A DNA stretch of 64,000 nucleotides, taken from positions 3,942,477 through 4,006,476 of the forward strand of contig ML679961.1 in the NCBI GenBank assembly GCA_007922225.1, read 5' to 3'. The notes under the pieces were generated by a model. It had not been told where the DNA came from. It saw only the letters and a program-made list of their open reading frames with translations, and ran no database searches. Below are positions 9,947-20,678 of the stretch, piece by piece. Origin of the DNA: Emydura subglobosa. Taxonomy: Eukaryota > Chordata > Testudines > Chelidae. The translations under genes and the position numbers were made by a program. Within the stretch, counting starts at the first letter, position 1. The number at the start of each line of letters is the position of its first letter.

Positions 9947-12900
9947 GCAATATTAGGACAGAATAACTTCCCGAATACACAGTCCCCAAGATGGTCAGAT
10001 GGGCTGTTATGTCGATACAAGAGCGTATGGGACGGCAGGTAAGGTTTTGTGTTAGAGTGCAAGTCTGAAGCTGGAGTATCTATTCCTTTTTGGTATCTGT
10101 TGTGGGGCATGGAAGTGAAGGCCTGTGCAGTGTGTGACCAATTGTGCTGTAAGGCACTATGAAGGGGGCAGGGAAGACAAGTACTATTGGTAGATCCAAG
10201 TTCAGAGATGCATTGCCCTTAATTCTGTTAAACATTACAGCACGCATTTAACCATTTTATCACCAGAGTATTATTTCTGTCTCAAGAAGCTGAAGGTCTG
10301 AAATGCAAGTGTGGAGATTCACCCAAGGAATATTATGTACTGCCTACACCCTTCCAACAACTGTGTTGAATTTCTAGAGGGATAGGAAGCTTTTCTGTGC
10401 TAGGAGAAATGAAGCCATGTTCCCATATAAAGAACAGCTGCAACGAATACCTCCATTAACAATAAAACATGGGACGTCAGCTGGAAGAACTGAAAATGAG
10501 GAGGCTGAGCTGTTTCACCTCAGATTCATCCAGGTGAAACCAGGAAGAATAGAACCTCTCCGCAACTTCCCTTTGGGCTTGCCTCCTGAGTTAGGGATAA
10601 ACAGCTGGCTCACAGACTTCAGTTTAGCAAAGAGCAGTAACACCAGCTCACTTCTTGCTTCATTTAGCCAGCAGCATGTTTCAGTCAGGGAGGGACAACA
10701 ATATCACCGTCTCTCCCCGGTGTACTGACGCTTGGCTGATGCTACCTAGCTAAAGACTCCATTTCTGTATTCAGATGCATGTTATCAACATGGATTTATT
10801 CATTACAGTATTAGCACTATAGAGCTAACGCATTCCAGGTATAAAGCTTGACAGTTTTGAGCCCTATATAATAAACGGGCAAGATTGTTAGTGCGTCCGT
10901 GCTGCTGCTCTGTGCTCTAGAGTCCTGCACAAATGGGTGCTTTTTCTTTTCAGATTGGTGATCAGCTCTCAGGGCCTGATTCTCCTCTCACAGCAATTTT
11001 ACCCTGGGGTAACCTCCACTGGTGGAATCAAGAGGGGAAGGAGGTGGGCTCTGGGGGGAGGTGCAACTCCCCTCTCGGTAGCTGCTTGGCGTATCTGTGG
11101 TACCTCTTTAATCCTATTATGCAATTGACAAACGGAAGGGTACGACATGAGTTTTCACACGCAGGTGGAGGGCGAGGCTACCCCACACTCTCCCGGCAGT
11201 GGTGGCTCCTGGCATCGTGACACGGCACAGGGGGCCATGTTGCACTGCGATCGGTGCCATTCACTCGCATTTGACCTGGCCGCTGCTCTGTCATGGCACC
11301 CCTCCATCATGATCAGCGGGATCAATCCTCAATTGTACTGTGGCCCCATGTCCCAGGTCGCAACACCCGGGATGGGGAACTGGCCTAGCCCCCTGAGACA
11401 GGAGCCCCCACTGCTGGAGGTGAGGGGGACCTCACTCTCCAGCCCATCACTCAGTGCCATCCCCCACCCCAGTTGCAAAATCTGGCTCTGCTACTGGTAA
11501 CTTCATTGGTATAAATGGAACTACTCCTGATTTGTTGCTTTACAAGCAGAAGGTGCATCGTTCCTTTAACTTTAAAAATGAGATCAAATATCCCAGGAAA
11601 AAAATAGATTGAAGACCATTGATTTTTGGTGGTTTATTAATATTTCACATTAATAGTTAAATCGTTAACAAAGTTAGCATTTTAATACTATATTTAAGAT
11701 ACAAAACCAGGAACAGCTACCCAAGACAACCAAGCAGACTGCAATAAAGAAAGAGAGCTGGAAGTCCTCGCCGTGCATTCTGGGAGGGGGAGGGTTGAAG
11801 CCTGTAAAGGGATTTCTCTATGCTGTGTTCATTTATGTATGGTAGTTTCGTACAACATCTCCAATCTCCATGTTGTCTGTCTCTTGTGGAGGGGATTCTA
11901 TTTTTACTTTGCTGTGTGTTGTTTATTGGTCTACAGGTTCGGTCCTCCAAGGCTCTAATCACTTTTCCCCAATCAGAAAAGGATATGCTTAATTTTAAGC
12001 ACCCAAGCAGTCCATTGACTTCAACTATTTGACCCGGGGTTGACCGTGTGATTAGAACTCTGCAAACAAATCTGTTCATGATGCATAAGAAAGAACAGAT
12101 TCCAGTTCGTACTCTTTTCCGTGTTGAGTCTACAGGGCTAATAGGAGTATGAAGTGGTAAGAAAAACCCTTCCTTTAGTCACCTAAGGCATTCTGAATGA
12201 TACGCACAAGGCCCGATCTGCAGAGTAAGAAGGTGCTGTTTGTAGCTAGTTGCTTTTCAGAGTAGAAATGCGTTTTAAGTAGAAGGTTAAGTAAGGTCCA
12301 CGTGGGTGTCAGAAGGAGAGGGCTTTGGCAGAGTGCATGAACATGAGTGGGATGACAGCCAACTCAAAGAACTATTTAACATCAGCAATTTCACCCTAGA
12401 CACCTGCGTGGGAGGTGAGAGCAGCCTCCACCTAGCAGTGGATAGGCAATGGGCTGACCTTTGGCTCCAATGCACAACCCTCCCCATTATGCTGCTGCGC
12501 TGGCATAAGGGGGGAAGAGCAAGCTGTGCCAGGCATAGGTTTGGTGCCTATTACTGCCTGATGGAGCAAGTGGGGAGCCAGGGACCCAGATTGTGGTTCT
12601 CTGAGTCCCGGTCAGCTTTCTAGCCTGCTTCAGGGGGAGCACTAGTGCTGGAACTGGGGAGGTCAGGGGGCAATGCCCCCACCCCTTTTTAACAAAAGAA
12701 AGCTAAGTGTAGAAGTGCCGTTCCCCCCCGCCCAGATTTGTTTCCCTGCAGAATAACACATTCTGCTGGGGAGGCACTGTAATTATACCTTTTGCCCACC
12801 AGGGGATGCTCTGACACCAAAAGAGAGGGCAGCTGGCTCACCGCAGGAGCAGCCAGCCATGGAGAGGGACTGGGGACTGTGGCCTTGGCCCTCCCACGTC

Positions 12901-14076
12901 TACAAAGGTTCCAGCGCAGTCCCTTTCTTGGGTCCTGTGGAAAAGCTGCGACTGAGTGCTTATACAGTGCTCTAAACTCACACCGTACTTTAACAATAAA
13001 CATTGAGGGCAAGGCTCTGTTTTCAAAGCTGCCTGTGAAATGTATTAAAAAACGTGGGGTTTGATTCTGATCTCTCATTGTGTAAAAAAGGAGTAAGGCC
13101 CCTCTTAAAAAAACATGCAGCAAGAACAATGAGGCGCATTATCTCTGCACACACTGTGTCTCTCCCATGCCACAGTCACGGATCTCACATGCTGCGTGTC
13201 TTTCTGCTATTTACTTTCCTTCTCTTTTAAATATAATTTGCGTCCATTCTGCTCTGTCTTTCTCATCCGGGCTGGATTAGAAATGCTCTGTTTGCTGTTC
13301 AATTAAAATGGCCTCTCAAACCCTGAGAAGTTCAAACAGTTTGAGTTTTTCTTTTAAATATATCTTTCTGGATTTAATGGGCTTTGCAAGCGACAGTTTC
13401 AAAGCGGCTATTAATGGGATTTGTGCATGGAACTCTTGCTTGGCACTCTAAAACAAATTTCCTGCACTCCAAGTTGCATTTCTGTGATTCAGGCCATGTC
13501 GAGCGGCGGCTGTCAGGTGTCACGTTATAACGGGTGATGTAGGTGGTGGGCTAGGTGAGCAAAAAGACTTTGTGAAAAGCACACATTCAAGATGCAGGGT
13601 TTTTTTTCCTTCTTTGTCATTTCTTCAATACCGTTCGATTTTTTTTCTTCAGATGAAGGCTTTCTCCCACCCCACCATCCCTATTTGTGACCTAAAACCA
13701 GGTCAGGCAATTTGCCCCACATTAAAAAAACAAAACAAAACACACTATTAACTCTATTAGCTGACCAGTATTCCCATCATGGTACTGTCATTTTTTTCAG
13801 TTCTGCCTAGTAATAGATTTTAGGAATTTTTTTTTTCTTCCTCACTCCCAAAGCCGTTTAAGTGACTTGGACACTCAAGCCCCATCAATTTCCAATAGGG
13901 AATGGGTGCCCAAATCTCTTGGGTTACTTTGAAAATCTCCCTCTTTCAAAATCAAATGAAAGATTTACTCATTTAATTAGTCCAGTGGTAGTATCAGGGT
14001 AACCCACTGTTGGTATGTCTTCATAGAGGCTGTTACATTCCTGCAGCTGTCAACTCAGACATCCAGCAAGATTTAC
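9947..14076. other. No gene recognised; scattered short repeats
   Basis: 10966-11030 (CCTGATTCTCCTCTCAC start) and 11488-11535 (TACTCCTGATTTG end) look like the two arms of one old hairpin repeat separated by about 450 bp. 12615-12830 resembles dispersed reptile repeats but I cannot name the class. 13200-13560 is a candidate conserved non-coding stretch by texture only. 13840-13945 may be another decayed hairpin. Open frames such as 10933-11220 and 12689-13129 have no domain signature. Confidence 0.35.
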
Positions 14077-14080
14077 ACAG

Positions 14081-14213
14081 GTATTTAGGAGCCTAAAGAC
14101 ACAGATAGGCACTTAACATGCTTAGATGTCCATTACAGAAGAGCCTAACTCCCATTAGCTGCTTTTGTAAATCCAACTAGGTACCTATCTGCATCTTCAG
14201 GCATGTAAATATC
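14081..14213. repeat. Short hairpin repeat
   Basis: Left arm GTATTTAGGAGCCTAAAGAC followed by ACAGATAGGCAC (14081-14112) pairs imperfectly with right arm GTACCTATCTGCATCTTCAG followed by GCATGTAAATATC (14181-14213). The interior carries CTAACTCCCATTAG, again a shared core of this repeat group. Confidence 0.65.
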
Positions 14214-14330
14214 ATTGGAAATCCACCCCTTAGTCCTTTAGCTCAATTTCATCTCTGGAAATTCCATGTTCAATCCCTTGGGATGACCAAAATGTCTAGC
14301 ATGATCCTAGCATTGTGCCTTAGGAGATAG

Positions 14331-14410
14331 AATCATAGAGCTGGAAGGGACCTCAGGAGGTCATCTAGTCCAACACCCTGCTCAGAGCAGGACTAACCTC
14401 AGCTAAATTA
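14331..14410 (-). repeat. CR1 LINE 3' end fragment
   Basis: Begins AATCATAGAGCTGGAAGGG and continues with GGAGGTCATCTAGTCCAAC and CCCTGCTCAGAGCAGGA, the reverse complement of the standard CR1 3' terminus ending in ATTCTATG-like units. Confidence 0.9.
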
Positions 14411-14920
14411 GATAGACATTCTAGTCTCTTGAAGAGCCCGTGAGAGGGCTGTAATATTCTGCCATGGAGCAGCACTTGCTTTCATTAATAATCCTGACTG
14501 AAATCTTAGTTAAGTGCTGCTCAACATTAGTAAGGTTGGATGAATGAGGCCTACAGTCAATGGTGTGTATCAGGGGTTTTTGTGTAGACTTAGACAAGAA
14601 TCACGTCAAGATCTTGTTGGCCCTGAATAGTGGAATCAAAGTGTGGAGCACAAGATTTTTCACTTTCTTGCTGGAAGAGACACCAGCTGGTAGCTGTGTT
14701 CTCAAGGAGAGGTCCAGAGGTTCTGTTACCCATTCAGTCTTGCTCAATTTGCACTCCATCCCTTCATCACTGTGCATTGTTGAAGGTAATGCTAGTTCTC
14801 CGTCACTTTCTTGCTGCTTGGAATTCACCAGATTCATGCTCCAAACTAAGAATAATTTAAAAAAGTTTAAAGACAAAGGAGTTCTGCTGCAATGCTGCAG
14901 TTGGACAGGACACCTCTGTC
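14411..14920. other. No gene recognised
   Basis: Unique-looking sequence up to the TTA target site of the Harbinger element. The 132-codon frame at 14560-14958 runs into the transposon and shows no domain. Confidence 0.4.
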
Positions 14921-14923
14921 TTA

Positions 14924-14939
14924 GGCCGGGTCTACACTG
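14924..14939. repeat. Left terminal inverted repeat of the Harbinger element
   Basis: GGCCGGGTCTACACTG pairs with the right terminus read in reverse, GGGTATGTCTACACTG (12 of 16 positions). TTA precedes it at 14921-14923. Confidence 0.9.
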
Positions 14940-15300
14940 GCGACGGAGGTCAGCGTAAAGTCACTTACGTTGATCTCCGAACACCTGCGTCTCCACTGGC
15001 ACTACAGTTAAGTCGACTTAAGTCACAGCAAAAGTCGACTTAATAAGACGATCTCTGCAAGTAGCGTAGAGCCTAATTCGAATTTATTAATCCGATTTAG
15101 TGTCAGTGTAGACACAACTTCACTTAAATCGACTTTATTGGCTTCGGGGAGGTATCCCACAATGCCCCCTTGTGACCGCTCTGGGCATTCGCGCTGTGCT
15201 GTACTGTGGTCATGCTCCCAGGAAATGTCCCCTCCCCTCAAGCCCTGGGAAGATTTGAATGTTCATTTCCTGTGCTGCCAGCGTGGAGAGAGTACTCCTC

Positions 15301-15667
15301 ATGGCTACTGCAAAACCCAAACGCACTGCAGCATGGAGTCGACCAGAGGTCTTAGATCTCATCGGGCTGTGGGGCGAGGAGTCTGTTCTGGCTCAGCTCA
15401 GAGCCAGCAAAAGGAATCTGGACATTTATGGGAGGATATCCCAGGGCATGCTAGAGAAGGGACACCAGAGGAACGCTCAGCAGTGCCGCGTGAAGATCAA
15501 GGAGCTGCGCCAGTCGTATCAGAAAGCCAGGGAAGCTAACAGCCGCTTTGGTTCCTCAACCAAAACATGCCACTTCTACGATGAGGTGCACGCAATTCTC
15601 GGTGGCGATCCCACCACGGTGCCACCCAGCATCATTGATACCTCCGCTAGGTCACAGAAACTTTCAT
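15301..15667 (+). CDS. Harbinger Myb/SANT-like protein, exon 1
   Basis: The ATG at 15301 follows an upstream in-frame extension that looks non-conserved, so this start is preferred. The product begins MATAKPKRTAAWSRPEVLDL and contains a full trihelix Myb/SANT-like domain: tryptophan helix W..PEVLDLIGLWGEE, NLDIYGRISQGMLEKG, QCRVKIKELRQSY, then TCHFYDEVHAILGG. This is the DNA-binding partner protein that Harbinger elements carry beside the transposase; in the family it helps bring transposase to the nucleus and TIRs. The frame stops soon after 15667, where a GTATGT splice donor occurs, so I infer the exon ends in phase 1. The trihelix reading has no stop or frameshift. Confidence 0.75.
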
Positions 15668-16134
15668 GTATGTAATCTGTTATCCTTTGCAAAAGGTTTC
15701 TGGGGAGGGTTGCCTTGTTCCTCTCTCCCCGGTAGGACATTTTGCTGCGCCACACTGCAATCAAGGGAGCCTGCATCATGGCGGAGTACAGCTGGTACCC
15801 TGCTGCGTGCAGCCAATCTTCCCTTTCCTCGTGCATGACCCTCAGGAGACTGATATTGCTCATCGTTACCTAGGGAAGATGGCGCATGTTTAAAATACCG
15901 AGCTATACAGCAGATGCCCTGTGCCTTTGTATTCCCCATTGTACTGTCCTACCAAGTCACTTTGATTACTTTTATTTGGACATCCTCCGGGATGTCAGGA
16001 ATGGAATGAGGGTCTATGTTTGCCCTGTGCACTGCATGGGGAGTTTTGTCTACATTGCTGCAGTTGTATCATTTTCTTCACTCTGCTAACAATGGCTTCT
16101 TTGTGAATTTTTTTTCATTCTGTGGATACCTCAG
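15668..16134 (+). other. Inferred intron of the Harbinger Myb-like gene
   Basis: Donor GTATGT at 15668 and acceptor ACCTCAG ending at 16134, preceded by a T-rich tract (about 16104-16120). Joining the exons in phase gives a sensible continuation (SRNAVERLSQIRKRE). Inferred only; older relatives may read part of this interval as coding. Confidence 0.5.
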
Positions 16135-16620
16135 CCTTGGCCCCACCTTCAAGAAATGCTGTGGAAAGACTATCGCAGATTAGAAAGAGGGAAAAAAAAC
16201 CCAAGAGATGACATGTTTGGTGAGCTCATGAACGCCGCAGCGGCTGCAGAGACAGAGCACAGAGCGTGGCGGCTCACCTTGTCCCAGAATACGGACATGG
16301 ATAGGGAGAATCGCCGAGAAATGATGGAGCATGATCGCAGCACCACACAGGAAATGCTGCGAATTATGCGGGACCAGGCAGACATGCTCCAGCAGCTTGT
16401 GGAGCTTCAGGAGGAACGGAGGCAGGACAGAGTCCTGCTGCAGCCCCTATATAATGCTCCTCAACCCAGGGCTTTGCCGCCCTGCCCCACCCCCAAGAGG
16501 TCTCGGAAGAGATTGTCCAGGCCGCAGAAAGCAGCGGTGGCCATGCTGATAGCTGGGCAGCAAGCTACCACCCTACCCCTTGAGACAGTGAATGAACACT
16601 CCCCTTCCTCCATGACTTGA
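16135..16620 (+). pseudogene. Harbinger Myb-like protein, C-terminal part, frameshifted
   Basis: After the inferred splice the reading is RNAVERLSQIRKREKK, then continuity needs a shift of frame inside a run of eight A (about 16191-16198). The second frame gives DDMFGELMNAA, a long charged helical segment (REMMEHDRSTTQEMLRIM, QADMLQQLVELQEERR) and a basic Pro-rich tail, ending with TGA at 16618-16620. The helical dimerisation-like segment and the motif order are typical of the C-terminus of these Myb-like proteins. AATAAA follows 10 bp after the stop. A one-base difference in the A-run could be a real mutation or a sequencing error. Confidence 0.75.
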
Positions 16621-16629
16621 ATGTTCAGA

Positions 16630-16666
16630 AATAAAGTTTTGCATCATTTCAACATGTTTCTTTATT
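16630..16666. terminator. Overlapping convergent polyadenylation signals
   Basis: AATAAA on the plus strand at 16630-16635 serves the Myb-like gene. AATAAA on the minus strand (TTTATT at 16661-16666) lies about 100 bp past the transposase stop. The two signals face each other 25 bp apart. Confidence 0.7.
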
Positions 16667-16765
16667 AAATCATATCTTGTCCAGGAGGGATTTGGTGGGC
16701 ACAGATATCGTTGGGAGGGCGAGGGGGGGGGTTCACCAAAGGCAAACAACGTACAGGAACAGAAA

Positions 16766-17336
16766 TCAGTCCTGCATCTCATTGCAGGATCTGGTTTTCA
16801 AAGCTTCCCTAATGCAAAGCTCTCTGCGGTTCGCTCTCAGCGTAGTGCTGGCATCTGGCTGCTCATAGTTGGCGGCCAGTCTTTCTGCCTCCACAGCCCA
16901 GCCCTCGGGGAACCTCTCACCCTTCACTTCACACACATTATGAAGAACACAGCAAGCTGATATCACAGACGGGAGGTACTTCTCACTCATGTCCAGCCTA
17001 GTGAGGAGACTCCTCCATCTACCCTTTAAACGCCCAAAGGCCCATTCTGTAACCATTCTGCACTGCTTAACCTCTTATTAAAATGCTCCTTGTCACTGTC
17101 AAGGTGCCTGGTGTACGGCTTCATTTGCCAAAGGAGCAAAGGGTAAGCAGGATCCCCAGGATCACTATGGGCATTTCCACACCCCCAATGTGAATTTTTT
17201 GGTCAGGGAAAAAAGTTCCCGTCTGCATCTTAGAGAACAGCCCCGAGTTACGAAATACACGAGCATCATGCACCTTCCCAGACCAACCCACATAGATGTC
17301 GGTGAAACGAACCTTGTGATCTACAAAATCGGCTGC
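16766..17336 (-). pseudogene. PIF/Harbinger transposase, C-terminal half
   Basis: From 17336 downward the minus strand reads DHKVRFTDIYVGWSGKVHDA, RVFRNSGLFSKMQTGTFFPD and EMPIVILG, then after a frameshift near 17150 GDPAYPLLLWQMKPYT and LDSDKEHFNKRLS. A second shift near 17065 leads to CRMVTEWAFGRLKGRWRSLL, ISACCVLHNVCEVKGERFPE, ending with the stop at 16766-16768. This is the C-terminal half of a DDE_Tnp_4 transposase. The second acidic residue (GDPAYP) and the glutamate in TEWAFGRLKG are present in the conceptual reading, but the N-terminal half with the first catalytic aspartate is gone: homology stops about 50 bp from the right TIR. Dead gene. Confidence 0.85.
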
Positions 17337-17373
17337 TGAAAGTTGACTTTTTAAGTAAGTCGACTTCACTCGG

Positions 17374-17389
17374 CAGTGTAGACATACCC
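17374..17389. repeat. Right terminal inverted repeat of the Harbinger element
   Basis: CAGTGTAGACATACCC, followed by TTA at 17390-17392. Confidence 0.9.
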
Positions 17390-17392
17390 TTA

Positions 17393-20313
17393 GAGTAGGG
17401 TGAACAAGGCCAACTTCACTTCTCAGTGTGCAGCTCAGACGGGCTTGCGTCCCGTTCCAGCAAAGCACCACATCATGTGGATAACTCTGGGCACGTGAGT
17501 GCTGCCATTGACATCCGTGTGCCGCTGACTGAGCGAAAGTTTCCTTCACTGGCACTAATCAGGTGCCTAAGAGTTTCGGACTGGGTTCTCAACATGCTAG
17601 TAAATCAAGCTGTACCATGGCTGGCCGTGTTATGCTTCAGCCTACAACCTCAAACTGGCGTAAATGTCACTGAACCCAAACCGGTCAGCTTCACATGCTT
17701 TGGAACTTTGCCCATGGACAAAGCCGCACAAAGTGTGCGTGTTAGCATGAGCCTGTGTGTCTGTGTGTGTGCTTGTGCATGTCAAAATCCAGGTCGGATT
17801 GCCAGGCTTCTTCTTTTCTTTTTTCTTTTCAATCCACGACTCAGAAACGTTTCACTGTCTTGCTCTTTCTAGCTCATAAACCTCTATACTTGGGGTGGAA
17901 AAGCAGAGAAAAGATCTGACCCCAAGAAATCATTCCAGAACAGGCTTTCCTTCCCAGGTTTCCTTTCCTCCCGTGGCCATGTTGGAGACCTTCACATGCT
18001 GTTTCAAAACTGCTGGAGCCAAAGTGTGTTGAGGCACAAAGAAACGAGAAGGGAAAGTGTTTCCAGATTGTGTGGAACCTCACGGACGGTGTGGGCACTG
18101 TGAATTTTGAGTGAAGGTTCAGGCTGGTTTTTATTTTCTTTGAACTAGACCACTCCTCTCAGCGCGGTGCTGAGGGAGCAGCAGAGCAAGACAAAGCAGA
18201 CCTTTCTCCAGAAAACCAGCTGCATGGCTGTTACGATTCTGGTCAGTGAGAGAAATGTATTGTCACGCTGACTTAGGCATGTTTCATCATGCTTCTTCCC
18301 TCTCCATAGCATACCCCCCATCTCCTGCAACTCCACGTATTGCTGGTTTGCAAGACCGCCCATGGATAGAAAGAACATCTACAAAAATCAAACTCTCTTT
18401 CGGAGCTAGTTCTGTCCACCCGTGTTTGGAAGACAGCTTGTTCAGAGGTGTCTGGGTGACTTTTAAGGCAGCCATCACAGGGACCCTCCAGAAGCAGTCA
18501 CAGAAAATGCCTCACAGGTTTCTCTTGACAACAGCGTGACGCAACAAAATGACTGCTGCTGAGCGCGCTGTTCAAATGTGCGATGAGAAAACCTTACGTG
18601 ACCCCCCAACTGGCTGTCTTGGCTCTTTCTCTCTCTCACTCCGCTGGGCTGTACTTAGCCACTGTCTACCTTACCCGGAACATTTCAGCAGTCACCGAAC
18701 CGGCAGTTAGGAAGATATTACGGTGATCATTGCAACCAATTGCATGTTGCTGCTACAGCGAAGAAGGAGCACTTTCTCTGCCTCCAGGGCACTCCTTTAA
18801 TATGCGAACAGTTGCAATTCGGCTCTTTAAATGTCGCTGGCATTTTTCTGCAGCCACTCAGTGGCTCCTCCCTTCCTAGGGAACAAACATTTAGCGCACA
18901 GGGGAGTTACCAGGGACAGCAGGTTACACTGGGATGAGCATTGCTCTGGCTGGGAATGTTACCAAGGAAGAAACAGCAGGATGACAAGTCTTACTCCCTT
19001 TCCCACTCATGACCCTACAAGTGCTAATAACCCTCTCTTTAAAACACACACCCCTTTTCCTTGCCTGTGCTAATCATTGCAGTGAATCATGATTTAAATA
19101 ATAGATTCTGTATATCTTCCGTAGAGCATTTCACTTGGAGCCCTGTGCGATCCTCCTACTCTGCACATTTCCACTCAGATTCCTGTTCATAGCTAATAAT
19201 TAATAATACACATTATGGGGTTCAGACAGCTACCACTTGATCACGTTTGCTCCCCACCCCTCAGCCTGTAGCTCTGTCTTCCTACCCCTTGTTACAGCGA
19301 TGTTTCAATACATAGGGAAGGAAACAGTCGTATCTCTTCACCCAGCTGCAGCTTTCCAGTTTCCTCTTCCCGACAGCCTCAGGTCACACCAGAGCCAAGC
19401 TGATCACAACTCTCTTGTGCTTCGTTACAGACCCACGCTGGAGCCCCCAGCGAGGAGGCAGGCCTATGCTGTAGATGTCAGGATAGGCAAACAGGAATGT
19501 CCCACGGGCAGCACTTATGGTGGTAGCTGCTGTGTGTGTGTGTGTGGGGGGGGGATGTTGTTTTTTGTGTTTCTTCACAGGCCTTTTAGCACACTGATAG
19601 GCCTCTCTGTCTAACTGCAGGCTCCATGTCAGTGACCACATTGTGCATAATGGCTGGTCTCCCTTGGGAGACTGTATTGTAGGCAGGAAACAATGGAGGT
19701 GTACCCGATGCTTAGACCACTGGCTACCTCGGATGTTCACAGTCCCTGTTGGGAAAATTGTGCTGGCAAGCTTACCCTAAGTGTCCCCTCAGCTGTCAGA
19801 AGTCAATGGACGTTCAGAAATTGTCCCAGGGATCTGTTGTATAAAATGGTTTAAGAAACGATGTAAGAAGGAAACAGCCTGGATTAATGTAAGGACTTTA
19901 CTGATACCAGTCAAGGGCTGTGTTAAGATTTTTGGGAAGGCAGAGGAGCGGAAATCAATGAACCAAAAATTGGTGTGTCGGAAATGAGCTTACGGATGAG
20001 CAAAGCTCTGAGAGGCTGGACTTTGCCACCCAACGCTGCCTTTTGTGGCTCTTAAAAGAAAAAAGAACTTTGGGGAAAAATTAGCAGAAGCCGCGGCTGT
20101 CGACCATCCACCACTGTAGTGAGTTTTATTATCATGGCTGCCACCCCTACCATCTCTGGACACTGGAACGTCTTCATTCCACTTCTGAAAGATGTCCGGG
20201 CCAGAGAGAGGGAGCCAGAGGATGTCCCTGTTGAGAGCAAAGGCATACTTAGACCTGAAGTCTGCTGTGATTTTTAAGAATCTTATAGCTTAGCATAAGT
20301 GGAGGTGGGTACG
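17393..20313. other. No gene recognised; simple repeats
   Basis: Contains an imperfect GT-rich tract (about 17733-17780) and a (TG)n run followed by a G run at 19531-19555. Open frames (17426-17872, 19237-19614, 19384-19740) have no family signature. The rest looks like unique non-coding sequence. Confidence 0.4.
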
Positions 20314-20661
20314 TGTCAGAAATTGCAGAGTAATCATATTTCTGAGGGAAAACAAAAATGCAACGTAACTGGAAAGCTAGAAGAAACTGGCTTGAGCTAC
20401 CATGAAACTTGTATTGAGAGGGGTGGAAAATTGAGATAATGATAAGCTAACACGTGTGCATAAGAAAAAGACAAGAAGTTATGAACAGTTAGCCTAATAA
20501 AGGGAAGCTGAAGCTGTGTATTGTCCAGTGCCAGAGTCGACTGGGTGGTGTTGTCCTGATGACTTTCCCACTCGTGAGGAAGTAATCATTGCTTGCTGAA
20601 TGTTTTGCCCTAATAAACATTTGTTAAACCTGTCTGCTGTGTGGTCAATCTCAATCCAACA
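20314..20661 (+). repeat. Endogenous retrovirus 5' LTR
   Basis: Starts TGTCAGAAATTG and ends CAATCCAACA (TG...CA, 348 bp). It contains AATAAA at 20612-20617, about 45 bp before the end, a normal R/U5 arrangement. The sequence after it continues as a primer-binding-like site rather than a target duplication, so this is a 5' LTR whose internal region has been lost, not a solo LTR. Confidence 0.6.
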
Positions 20662-20663
20662 TT

Positions 20664-20678
20664 CTGGCGAGCCAGCCA
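20664..20678 (+). promoter_or_regulatory. Probable retroviral primer-binding site
   Basis: TGGCGAGCCAGCCAG begins two bases after the LTR terminus (CCAACA TT TGG-type junction). The TGG start and position fit a tRNA primer-binding site; I cannot name the tRNA with confidence. Confidence 0.5.

Larger units (their letters stand above)
14924..17389. mobile_element. PIF/Harbinger DNA transposon with TIRs and TTA duplication
   Basis: The element starts GGCCGGGTCTACACTG and ends CAGTGTAGACATACCC, so the termini are imperfect inverted repeats with a perfect GTCTACACTG core. It is flanked by TTA at 14921-14923 and 17390-17392, the 3-bp duplication expected for this superfamily. Inside are the two genes typical of animal Harbinger elements in convergent orientation: a Myb/SANT-like gene on the plus strand (exon parts at 15301-15667 and 16135-16620) and a transposase remnant on the minus strand (16766-17336). 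Both are damaged, and the transposase end nearest the right TIR is deleted, so the copy is probably non-autonomous. It could have been moved by a transposase supplied from elsewhere. Confidence 0.93.

Noticed and set aside
17390..17555. N-terminal extension of the minus-strand transposase frame
   Set aside because: It lies outside the right TIR and target duplication, so it is host flank read by chance.
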